From CAVRAW01 sp963716135 (lineage in GTDB: Bacteria > Planctomycetota > Planctomycetia > Pirellulales > JADZDJ01), in contig OY970289.1 in assembly GCA_963716135.1 (NCBI GenBank), positions 434,001 through 498,000 on the forward strand: a DNA stretch of 64,000 bases, in the 5' to 3' direction. How positions within the stretch are numbered: the stretch's first letter is position 1; each line of letters begins with the position of its first letter. The position numbers and the translations under genes are program-made. The notes under the pieces were generated by a model. The model worked only from the letters and a program-made list of their open reading frames with translations, made no database searches and was not told the DNA's origin. Below are positions 54,782 through 63,027 of this stretch, piece after piece.

Positions 54782-56314
54782 CTACCGCAGCGGCGGACGG
54801 TTGGGGTTTTCAGCCTGCAGCACTTCGGCGGCGTACCGCTTCGGGTTTTGGCTGAATGCGCGCCGGGAGGCATCGCTGGCAAACAGATAGGTTCGGCCCT
54901 GATATTGAACGCCAAATTGGCGCTGTCCATCCACTGGCTGCCCCTGGTCCAATGCCATGACGACGTCCTGGCCGGAGATCGCGGGGCTGTAATGGTCGGG
55001 ATTAGATAGGAACTTTTGCTGCTCCACTGGACCGGCAAACAAGTAGGTGCGGCCACGATGGATGACGCCGTAGCGGCGGTCGCCTACTTGCCATCGCTTC
55101 TGATCCGCCAACGTCACCGGGCAATAGCCGTCTAAACCAACCGGCGGAGTGGACGAGGCAGCCTGCGTTGCGGCCGGCGCTGCGGCCGGGGCACTTGCCG
55201 CCACTCCCGTGAGTGTTCCCGCGGGGACTGCAGCGATCGGCGCGCCCGTGTACGGCTGGGTGGCGGCTGCGGCGGTCATTGCGGGGGCCGGGGTCGCCGG
55301 CCAGGCGAACGAGCCCGTCGGCGAGATTGAATAATTCTGCTGCGGCGGAGCGCTTCCGGCCGTTGCTTGGGCAACGGCAGGCGAGTTGTAGTGCACGGGG
55401 CTGGCCGGCGGCGGCGTGTACTGTGGCATTGCGCCCGCGGCTATCGGCGCCGAATTAACCTGCGGGGCGGCGGCAACTGCGGGATTAGCCACTGGCGCCT
55501 GGGTCGCAGGCGCTGTGGCGGTTGGCACGGGCGTGGTCGCTACGGCGCCGCTGGCCGTGGGAAATCGACGGAAATAGTCGGAATATCGGTCGTCGCTATA
55601 GGCTGGATTGGCCGGCGCTTTTGCTGGCTGAACGGCAGTGACTGCCGCTTGAGCAGGCTGGGCCAAGGGCTGCGATGCTGGTTGCTGCGCCGGCGGTTGG
55701 ACGGCCCATGCTGGGTTGTTTACCACCGGCTGATTCAAGGTCGAAGTCTGCGGGATCGGGGCGGTCGCGGGCGCCGCATTAAGCGGGGGCGCAACGTACG
55801 GTTGAGCCGCAGCCACATTGGCCACCGGCGCGGCGGCGTTTGGAGCGCCCGTCAGTTGCGTTGCTGATCCGGCGCCGCTGGCGGCGATGTTCAATTGCTG
55901 AAGATAAGCATCCGGCGTGAGCGGGCATTTCATCCGGCCGACAATTTGGCCGGCCGGAGTAATGATCAAATCCGTGGGCAAACGATCGACGCCGTATTGC
56001 CGGGTGGTCGTGGGAAAATCGTCGGAGTTCAGCTTCAGCGGCACAAACCGCGCATCGATGGCCTGTTGCACTTGCGGCTGGCTGTAAACATCCTTTTCCA
56101 GTTGCACGCATTCGCGGCACGAGGGGGCCCAAAAATGGACCAAGATCAGCCGGTTGGTCTGCGCCGCCACGCGCTTGGCATCGTCCAGCGTGGGTTGCCA
56201 TTTCAAGCCCGTCGTTGCAGTGGCGGGCTGACCTTTGGCGAGCGAAACTTGGCGCGAAACGACCACGCAGACAAGCATGGCCACCAGAATAGAAATCCAG
56301 TGCCGACGGACCAT
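54782..56314 (-). CDS. exported thioredoxin-like protein with C-terminal YHS-like repeats
   Basis: 510 residues. Start ATG 56314 with a GGGGGAAG Shine-Dalgarno; signal peptide or anchor residues 1-26. The thioredoxin domain has 'LILVHFWAPSCRECVQLEKDVY' (C66-R-E-C69) and the cis-Pro loop 'DRLPTDLIITPAGQIVG'. A Pro/Ala/Gln-rich linker (about 150-400) joins two C-terminal modules, 'DGYCPVTLADQKRW…RTYLFAGPVEQQKFLSNPDHYSPAISG' and 'DGQRQFGVQYQGRTYLFASDASRRAFSQNPKRYA'. These resemble YHS/TRASH-type metal-associated domains. The second copy lacks the first's cysteine. Periplasmic redox or metal handling is inferred. Confidence 0.8.
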   Translation of the reverse strand: MVRRHWISILVAMLVCVVVSRQVSLAKGQPATATTGLKWQPTLDDAKRVAAQTNRLILVHFWAPSCRECVQLEKDVYSQPQVQQAIDARFVPLKLNSDDFPTTTRQYGVDRLPTDLIITPAGQIVGRMKCPLTPDAYLQQLNIAASGAGSATQLTGAPNAAAPVANVAAAQPYVAPPLNAAPATAPIPQTSTLNQPVVNNPAWAVQPPAQQPASQPLAQPAQAAVTAVQPAKAPANPAYSDDRYSDYFRRFPTASGAVATTPVPTATAPATQAPVANPAVAAAPQVNSAPIAAGAMPQYTPPPASPVHYNSPAVAQATAGSAPPQQNYSISPTGSFAWPATPAPAMTAAAATQPYTGAPIAAVPAGTLTGVAASAPAAAPAATQAASSTPPVGLDGYCPVTLADQKRWQVGDRRYGVIHRGRTYLFAGPVEQQKFLSNPDHYSPAISGQDVVMALDQGQPVDGQRQFGVQYQGRTYLFASDASRRAFSQNPKRYAAEVLQAENPNRPPLR

Positions 56315-56571
56315 GATCACTTCCCCCCGTATCGCATACTTTCTTGGCGATAGCACGACCCGCGAAACTTCCGAACGGAATGGGTCGGGGCGCGACAATG
56401 CACCCTGTCCGCTTATCGGTCGGCTGGCTGGCCCGGGTCGTGTAAAAAATGCCGTTGGGGACGAGATTGCCGATTTTCCCGCAAAATCCATGGGGGAAGG
56501 AACGCCCGGACGGTTGGCACGAGGGGCAGGGAAAAATTCCCTAAATTTCCCTGTCCCACTCGATCCACCGC

Positions 56572-56599
56572 TTGACATGCGCCGAACAATGAATATGAT
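56572..56599 (+). promoter_or_regulatory. sigma-70-type promoter of rho
   Basis: TTGACA at 56572-56577, 16-nt spacer, TATGAT at 56594-56599: 6/6 and 5/6 matches. Transcription would begin near 56606, giving a leader of about 515 nt before rho. Best promoter match I see in the window. Confidence 0.75.
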
Positions 56600-57120
56600 T
56601 TGGTGCAGTTAGAGCGTTTCTGCCTCGCAGATAGGCGCAACTGGCCGCAACGGGTTAATCTCGCGGCCGCTTCCCGTGTAGCGAACAATCGTCGCGGGGA
56701 AATTGCACGCTTCTTGATCTGACCGCTCGTGTGCTTCCGCCATAGGATTGTGGTTTTATCCCTGATACATAGGGTTTTAGACGCGTGGCGGCTGCTTTGG
56801 GCTAAGTCGCAGGCAAGCAACATGGTTGCCCGCAGGTAGAAGGTTTCGTGGAAGACCCTCGGGTATTTTCCGAGAAGTCTTGGTACGCCTCGGTGGTTGT
56901 GCGTGGCTTTGAAAGCGCGCCGGCCGGGGGCACCTCGCCGCTATAAGTTTTTACGGATTTCGTCCTCCGACGAAGGTTTCGTCCCGACGGAAATTGATCT
57001 GTTTAAATCTGTCTGTGCGAGCGCTGGGTCTTAAGCCCGGCGACTACTCCATCCATGTTGGATTGGGATCCAACTCCTGGCGCCGGGATCGGCGCAGTTT
57101 TGGTTTGTTCTAGGTGAGCT
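56600..57120 (+). ncRNA. structured 5' leader of rho
   Basis: About 515 nt without a supportable protein. Several hairpins are readable: AAGAC-CTCGG…CCGAG-GTCTT (56852-56881); TTCGTC/GACGAA/TTCGTC alternatives (56959-56983); CGCTGGG…CCCGGCG (57022-57042); GTTGGAT-TGGG-ATCCAAC (57057-57074); GCGCCG-GGAT-CGGCGC (57080-57095). In E. coli, rho is autoregulated through its leader; a similar role is inferred here. Confidence 0.55.
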
Positions 57121-58446
57121 ATGGGAAAGAAGCGCAAGGGTGGCGGTTTTGGGGGTGGCGGCCGTGGTCGCGGCCGAGGTGGTTACGGTGGTGGTCGCGG
57201 GGGCGGCGGCTACATGAATGGCCGCTACGGCGGTGGAGGCGGCAGACGCTATCCTCCGCAGAACGATCTGGGCCCCCGTCCCTCGATGCAGGAGGCCGAC
57301 ATTCCTGAAGGCCAGGAAATGGGACCTCCGGAACCCGGCGCGGGCGTGCTCGAGCTGCACCCCAACGGCTACGGCTTTCTGCGCAGCCTAAGCAACAATC
57401 TCTCCCGCGAGCGCACCGATCCGTTCGTGCCCGGCACGATGATCGAAAAATTCCGGCTCCGCGAAGGCGTGCTGATCAACGGCATGGTGCAACACAGCCG
57501 CCGTCAGCAGGGCCCGCGATTGAAAGAAATCCTGGACATCGACGGGATGAAGCCGGAAGACTATCCCACGGTCAAAGATTTCGATCAGCTTACGCCCATC
57601 AATCCGGAAAGCTGGCTGCAGTTGGAAACCGGCCAGCAGCCGCTGACGACCCGGATCATGGACATGCTGACGCCGATCGGCAAAGGGCAGCGAGCTTTGA
57701 TCGTCGCCCCGCCGCGCACCGGCAAGACAATTCTATTGCAGCAGATCAGCCAGTCGATTTCGCAGAACTATCCCGACATGCACCTGGTGATGCTGCTGAT
57801 CGACGAGCGGCCTGAAGAAGTGACCGACATGCGCCGCAGCGTCAAAGGCGATGTGATCGCCAGTAGTTTGGATCGCGACGTAGAAAGCCACGTGCGGCTA
57901 GCACAACTGGTGCTTGAGCGCGCGAAGCGTTTGGCCGAAATGGGCAAAGATGTGTTCTTGCTTTTGGACTCGATCACGCGCATGGCCCGGGCGTTCAACA
58001 AGGTGACCCGCGGCGACCGGACGGCGACGGGCGGCTTGGATATCCGCGCGTTGGATATTCCTAAAAAGCTGTTCGCCACCGCGCGGCTGTTCGAAGAAGG
58101 CGGTTCGCTCACGATCGTGGCTACGGCCTTGATCGATACCGGCAGCCGGATGGACGAAGCGATCTTCCAAGAGTTCAAGGGCACCGGCAACATGGAGCTG
58201 GTGCTGGATCGCAAGCTGGCCGACCGCCGCGTTTGGCCGGCGATGGACATCACGCAATCGGGCACGCGCCGCGAAGAAAAGCTGCTGGAGCCCGAAACGC
58301 TGCACGCCATCACCATGCTTCGCCGCACGCTGTCGACGATGCATCACGTCGACGCGATGGAGCAATTGGTCACGAAGTTGGGCAAGTTCAAAACGAACCG
58401 CGAGTTCATCAACTTGATCGCCGGCGCGAAGGCGGGCGTCGAGTAA
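57121..58446 (+). CDS. rho: transcription termination factor Rho
   Basis: A 441-residue hexameric RNA-dependent ATPase. Residues 8-43 form a glycine/arginine-rich tract (GGGGRGRGRGG…), an RNA-binding extension replacing the usual N-terminal helical domain. The OB-fold cold-shock-like region is 'GVLELHPNGYGFLRSL'. Walker A is A-P-P-R-T-G-K-T at 196-203, Walker B 'VFLLLDSITRMARAFN', Q-loop 'KGDVIASSLDRDVESHVR', R-loop 'GTGNMELVLDRKLADRRVWPAMDITQSGTRREEKLL'. Start ATG 57121 has an AGGTGAG Shine-Dalgarno. The rho neighbourhood here is unusual in having a dedicated promoter and long leader. Confidence 0.96.
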   Translation: MGKKRKGGGFGGGGRGRGRGGYGGGRGGGGYMNGRYGGGGGRRYPPQNDLGPRPSMQEADIPEGQEMGPPEPGAGVLELHPNGYGFLRSLSNNLSRERTDPFVPGTMIEKFRLREGVLINGMVQHSRRQQGPRLKEILDIDGMKPEDYPTVKDFDQLTPINPESWLQLETGQQPLTTRIMDMLTPIGKGQRALIVAPPRTGKTILLQQISQSISQNYPDMHLVMLLIDERPEEVTDMRRSVKGDVIASSLDRDVESHVRLAQLVLERAKRLAEMGKDVFLLLDSITRMARAFNKVTRGDRTATGGLDIRALDIPKKLFATARLFEEGGSLTIVATALIDTGSRMDEAIFQEFKGTGNMELVLDRKLADRRVWPAMDITQSGTRREEKLLEPETLHAITMLRRTLSTMHHVDAMEQLVTKLGKFKTNREFINLIAGAKAGVE

Positions 58447-58468
58447 GGGTCGCGCACTTCAGATTCGC

Positions 58469-59319
58469 TTAGGCGGCTTTGCGCCACTTGATCAGTTTGC
58501 GCAGCGGCAATACCGCCTGACGCACCGCGTCATATCGATGCCGATGCCGCGCGCGGCGGTTGCGGCGATGGTGATCGATCAGTTGGCCGTAGGGCGAATT
58601 CTCGTAGGGCGCAACCACCTTACCTATCGCAATGCCCGGCGAGCAAAATTCCGGCAGCGCCCAATCATTGCCCCATTGCGACGGGCAGCGGTAGATCGGC
58701 AATTCCCAGCGCTCCGCCAACAGCGAAATGATCGATTGATCGTGCCGGTGATCGATAAACTCCGGATAGTTCTCCATGCCCTGCGGATTGGGCGCGTCGG
58801 TCAACAATTGCGGCCGCAAGCAGTATTTCATCCAGGTGCGCAGGAAATCAAAACTTTCGTCGCAGTGCCGGTAGAGCTGAAAGCCGCCCAGTACCTGCTG
58901 GGCCCAATGATATCGCGGCTCGTCGCAATCCATGCCTACCAGGCAACTGCGCTTGGTCCAAATGATGTTGTGGCCGTCGTGCACTTGGAAGAGCGTGATG
59001 CCACGACCTGCCGAGCAGATTTCCACGACCGGGCTGAGATCGGCGATGATTTCGATCCCGGAATCGATGTATGCCACCACGTCGCCCGGCGCGGACTGCC
59101 GCAGCACTTGTTCGATGTAATACGGCTTCCAGAGCCAATAACCGGCGCCGCGCGGCAGAGACAAAATATCGCGGTGCCGCCGGAAAAAATCGGTGCGCTT
59201 AGATCGCGCTCCCGATAGGCGCGAATTTCGTCGAAACCGAAACGCCTGGCCGATTGCACGAGCCAGCGCTGCGGCATCGCGAATTTTCGGTTGGCGTAGC
59301 TGACCAGCCACAATTTCAT
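58469..59319 (-). CDS. glycosyltransferase-like envelope protein (frame break)
   Basis: The corrected product is about 283 aa, start ATG 59319 (MKLWLVSYANRKFAMPQRWL). One added base near 59200 joins YRERDL to KRTDFFRRHRDILSLPRGAG. 'GAGYWLWKPYYIEQVL' and 'GDVVAYIDSGIEII' match a family of GT-A-like enzymes found in capsule and O-antigen clusters. Here 'YIDSG' replaces a canonical DxD, and 'HDGHNIIWTKRSC' and 'GNDWALPEFCSPG' follow. Its donor and acceptor are unknown. It is the distal member of a three-gene glycosyltransferase cluster (60329 and 59334 upstream). Confidence 0.75.
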
Positions 59320-59333
59320 GGCGTGCTTCAATT

Positions 59334-60311
59334 CTAAGCGGTGCGCGCGATTCTCAATTGGCCGGCCGATCGACGCGGCAAGGTCTGGCTGACGATGTAC
59401 AAGGGGCGCTGTTTGATCTCTCGATAGATTCGCCCCACGTATTCGCCCACGATTCCCAGGCACGTCAACTGCGCGGAGGCAAATAAGGAAACCGCCAGCG
59501 CCAGCCACGCCGTTGCCGAAGGTGTCGCGCCGACGAATGCCGCGGCCACCAGCCCTCCGCCCGCCAACAGCGTTACCAGCAACGTGATCAACCCCAGACA
59601 CGTGGCCAATCGCAAGGGGGCCATCGAGAAGGAAAGAATGGCGTCGGCCGCCAGGCGCACCAGTTTGCGAAACGGATACTTGCTCTCGCCGGCAAACCGC
59701 TCGCTTCTGCGATACGAAAGTGGAATCTGCCTGAATCCCGCCCAGCTAATCATTCCGCGCAAATAGCGATCGTGCTCCGGCATTTTGCGCAGCGCATCGA
59801 CCACTTGCCGGTCCAACAGGCGGAAATCGCCGGAGTCCATCGGCATCGGCGTATCGGAGCACCAGCGCATGAAACGATAGAACAATCGGATGGCGGCCAA
59901 TCGCAATCGCGGCTCGCCGGGCCGCTCGATCCGCTGGCCGTAAACCACTTGATAACCCTCTTTCCACAACTGCACCATTTGCGGAATGGCGTGCGGCGGA
60001 TCTTGCAAATCGGCGTCGATCACCACCACCGCGTCTCCGCCGGCCTGTTCGATGCCCGCGGTGACGGCCATCTGATGGCCAAAATTCCGGGCGAACTCCA
60101 CGACGCAGACGCGCGAATCTTCGGTGTGCAATCGCTCCAACAGCGTGCCGGTTCGATCGGTGCTGCCGTCGTTGACGTACACGATCTCCGCGTCGCAATC
60201 GATCGTCGCCAGCGCCGCCACTAGCCGGCGATGCGTGGTCTCGAGCACCTCCTCCTCGTTGAAGCAGGGCACGACCACCGAGATCAGCGGACGCAGTGAT
60301 TTGATGGCCAT
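59334..60311 (-). CDS. polyprenyl-phosphate glycosyltransferase, GT2 (DPM1/GtrB-like)
   Basis: 325 residues. GT-A domain: 'ISVVVPCFNEEEVLETTHRRL', 'EIVYVNDGSTDRTGTLLERL', 'VIDADLQDPPHAIPQMVQLWKEGYQVVYGQR' (DxD in DADLQDPP), 'DSGDFRLLDRQVVDALRKMPEHDRYLRGMISWAG'. Two C-terminal transmembrane helices ('LATCLGLITLLVTLLAGGGLVAAAF', 'AWLALAVSLFASAQLTCLGIVGEYVGRIYREIKQRPLYIV') are typical of enzymes loading a sugar on undecaprenyl or decaprenyl phosphate. It would supply the lipid-linked donor for the GT39-type protein encoded immediately upstream. Start ATG 60311. Confidence 0.92.
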   Translation of the reverse strand: MAIKSLRPLISVVVPCFNEEEVLETTHRRLVAALATIDCDAEIVYVNDGSTDRTGTLLERLHTEDSRVCVVEFARNFGHQMAVTAGIEQAGGDAVVVIDADLQDPPHAIPQMVQLWKEGYQVVYGQRIERPGEPRLRLAAIRLFYRFMRWCSDTPMPMDSGDFRLLDRQVVDALRKMPEHDRYLRGMISWAGFRQIPLSYRRSERFAGESKYPFRKLVRLAADAILSFSMAPLRLATCLGLITLLVTLLAGGGLVAAAFVGATPSATAWLALAVSLFASAQLTCLGIVGEYVGRIYREIKQRPLYIVSQTLPRRSAGQLRIARTA

Positions 60312-60328
60312 GAAAGGATTCCCGATCG

Positions 60329-62082
60329 CTATTGTCGCGCGGTCCGCACTGAATCGCTTTTTGCCGCAGCCTGGCCCTGCGGCAACATGCGCCCAAGATT
60401 ACGCCGCTCACCGGCTTGTCGGTCCGATCCGGATCGCAGGGCAAAAAGGCGACCCGTTCCCAGGCGAACGGCAAGGCGCCCTGCGCAGGCGGCGCCGGCA
60501 ATCCGGGTCCGTACGACCGCCACTCGGCGGTGTCGCCCAGCGACCATTCCATGAAAAAGTACGTAACGTCAGGCGGCACGTCGCCGGGTTTTTGCGGCCA
60601 CGAGACGCACTTGATCGGTTTTCCGTAATACCAGACAAATCGATGATGAATCGGACCGAGGCTGACAATGTGCTCCGGATCCGGAATCAATTGTTTGAAC
60701 TCAGCGATCGGGCCATGCAGATCGTTGGCCTTTCGCTGGAACACATTCATCACGGGTCCGCTGAAGCAAAGCCCCAGTGAAGCTGCGACGGCGAGCACGC
60801 CGATTTCAACCGCCAATTCTCCCGCGGTGCGCCGCGACCAGAGCAGCACCGCGGCAATCGCCGCCGCGACTGCGAGAGCAACTACGGCGAACGCGGGCGT
60901 TTGGCGCACCACCGCGACCAATCCGGTCGGATGCGGGATCAAGCTGACGACCAGCATCGCGCCGGCGCCCACCAGGCAGACGACTGCCATTCCGATCAGG
61001 AAAATATTCCAGCGTCTCCGCGGCAATGAACCGACTTCCGCCGCCGAGCAGCGCTCGACAAACCAGCCGACCGCCACCGCGACCAGCGGATACAGCGGCA
61101 TGAAATAGCGGCCGCGGGCGTTGACCGCCGCCAACAAACTGACGTACGGCAGCACCGCCGCCGAGGCGATGAATACGATCTGTTGCGGCGGCCGGCCCAA
61201 CGTGCGCCGCACGGCCGGCCACACGACTCCCAAAAGCAGAATCGACCACGGGAGCATGCAGCCCAACAATTCCACCGGAAATTTGAAGACGTGCAGCAGA
61301 AGCCCGTCGGCTCCAAATCGCCGCGTGACGGTGCTCGTCCAAATTCCCAGCGCCGTGTCCCAATTCGTCGCCTTGTAGAACGGAATCCACCACGCGCTGA
61401 TCACCAGCGCCAGGCAACCCAAGCCCAGCAGATGTCCCCAGCAGAAAATCCAGCGCCAGTCGCGGCGGATCAGCAAGAACACGCCCGCCGCCGCCGCGAA
61501 GTACATCGGGGCTTGAATTCCCTTTTCCAGCGCCGCCAAGCCTGCCAGGCTATAGCCGATTGCCCACGCCGCCGCCCGAGAGCCGCCGCGCAGGTACATG
61601 GCGTGCCAACTCAGCATCGCGCCGGCGACCAGGAGCGTGTACAGCGACTCGTTCTCGCCCAGCCGGCCGAGTTGCAGCACTTGCAAGAGCGACGCGAAGG
61701 CAGCCCCGGCCGCCAAAGCGCCGGTTGGCGTGAGAAAAGTTCGAGCGTAGAAATAGGTGATGAGCGTGGTGAGCAGCATTGCCATCACGCTGGGCAGCCG
61801 AATGGCAACCACGTCCATCGTGCCGCGCACCAAGGCGACCGCGGCCATCGACCAGCTTGCCAACGGCGGCCGATCGACATAAACAATTTCCTGTTGGCGC
61901 GGCACGACCCAATCGCCGGAGCGAATCATGTGATCCGCCCCTTCGGCCCAACGCGTTTCCTCGCCTCGCACCGGCAGCGTCGTGAGCCGCGGAAAATAAA
62001 TCGCGGTCACTAGAAGCAACAGGGCGAGCAATTGCCACTTTCGCCGAACAGCATCCATGCAGATTTCCGTGAAACGGCACAT
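60329..62082 (-). CDS. GT39-type membrane glycosyltransferase (ArnT/PMT family; frame break)
   Basis: About 584 residues, start ATG 62082 (MCRFTEICMDAVRRKWQLLA) with GAAAGGA Shine-Dalgarno. The first loop has the acidic catalytic motif 'VRGEETRWAEGADHMIRSGDWVVPRQQEIVYVDRPPLASW', followed by about 11 transmembrane helices and a periplasmic C-terminal region. It probably transfers a sugar from a polyprenyl-phosphate donor to lipid A, glycan or protein. The C-terminus needs one added base near 60393, giving VILGRMLPQGQAAAKSDSVR and the stop at 60329. Without it, the frame runs on into the next gene. Confidence 0.88.
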
Positions 62083-62381
62083 CGACAGATTCCTTTCTGT
62101 CCGTGCAATGGAACGGGCCACCTCTTGGGGGGCGAAAACTATGGCAAAAACGTGGCTATTTCGCAAGACGTTCCTGCGCCTGTCCGCAATGCCAGCATCG
62201 GCCGCCCGGGTCGGCGAATGAGCTTTGGAATGGCCCAGGAAACCTGCATTTTTGCCGATGAAATCCGTCAAACGCCGGTGAACATCCAGCGCCTTGCCAT
62301 GCTTCGCAGTTTCGGCGAAGATCACTCCGAATGAGCCGGTGCTAACAGGTCCCTTCGCCGGCGATTCCACGGGAGCAAGGC
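62083..62381. other. divergent intergenic region, nothing specific recognised
   Basis: About 300 bases between the GT39 gene (minus) and the DUF47 gene (plus). It should carry both promoters. I see no convincing Pho-box tandem repeat or hairpin. Confidence 0.4.
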
Positions 62382-63011
62382 ATGTTTTCCATCCAGAAAT
62401 TCTTCGGCCACGATGCCAAGTTTTTCGATCTGCTGGAATCCAGCGCCGACGAAACGCGCGAACTGACTCGCCTCTTGATCGAGCTGCTGAAAGACCGCAC
62501 CCATCCTCATCCGCTGCACGATTTCGCCCTGGCCCGCGACAAGGATAAATACATCACCGAGCAAATCAGCAAGGAGCTGGTGAACACGTTCGTGACGGGG
62601 CTGGAGCGCGAAGACATCGAGACGCTTTCCTATGCGATGTACCGCATTTGCAAGTCGATCGAAAAATTCGCAGAGCGTTTTAGTCTGGCCCCGCAGCGAT
62701 TGGCCGTCGTCGATTTCACGCGGCAGATCGAACTCATGCAGCGAGCCACCGATACGCTGGCGGAAATGGTCCGGCTGTTGCGGAAAATGCCGCCGATGGA
62801 AACGGTCAAGGCGGCCAACGATCGCCTGCAGGGCATCGAAGGTGAAGCCGACGACGTGAGGCTCGACCTGCTGCGCGAAGTGTATGGCGGCAAATTCGAG
62901 CCGCTGCAGGCCATGATGGTCCGCGATTTGTACGACCTCTTGGAGAAGGTGATCGACCGCTGTCGCGATTGCGGCAATCTGATCGCGCACATCGTGCTGA
63001 AAAACTCTTGA
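62382..63011 (+). CDS. DUF47/PhoU-like phosphate transport accessory protein
   Basis: 209 residues, all-helical: MFSIQKFFGHDAKFFDLLES, 'SADETRELTRLLIELLKD', 'DKDKYITEQISKELVNTFVTGLEREDIETLSYAMYRICKSIEKFAERF', 'DRLQGIEGEADDVRLDLLREVYGGKFEPLQAMMVRDLYDLLEKVIDRCRDCGNLIAHIVLKNS'. This is the DUF47 family, structurally like PhoU, almost always paired with Pit transporters and thought to regulate them. Only 16 nt separates it from pit, so one operon. Start ATG 62382. Confidence 0.92.
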   Translation: MFSIQKFFGHDAKFFDLLESSADETRELTRLLIELLKDRTHPHPLHDFALARDKDKYITEQISKELVNTFVTGLEREDIETLSYAMYRICKSIEKFAERFSLAPQRLAVVDFTRQIELMQRATDTLAEMVRLLRKMPPMETVKAANDRLQGIEGEADDVRLDLLREVYGGKFEPLQAMMVRDLYDLLEKVIDRCRDCGNLIAHIVLKNS

Positions 63012-63027
63012 CGCACCAGCCAAACTT

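Noticed and set aside
59746..60311. A single long frame running from the GT39 gene through the GT2 gene
   Set aside because: The region after the break is the wrong frame of the GT2 gene; correct GT39 C-terminus and stop lie at 60329 after one-base repair.
60806..62370. Extended minus-strand start at 62370 for the GT39 gene
   Set aside because: The extra 96 residues lack features, and a good Shine-Dalgarno plus signal-anchor start is present at 62082.
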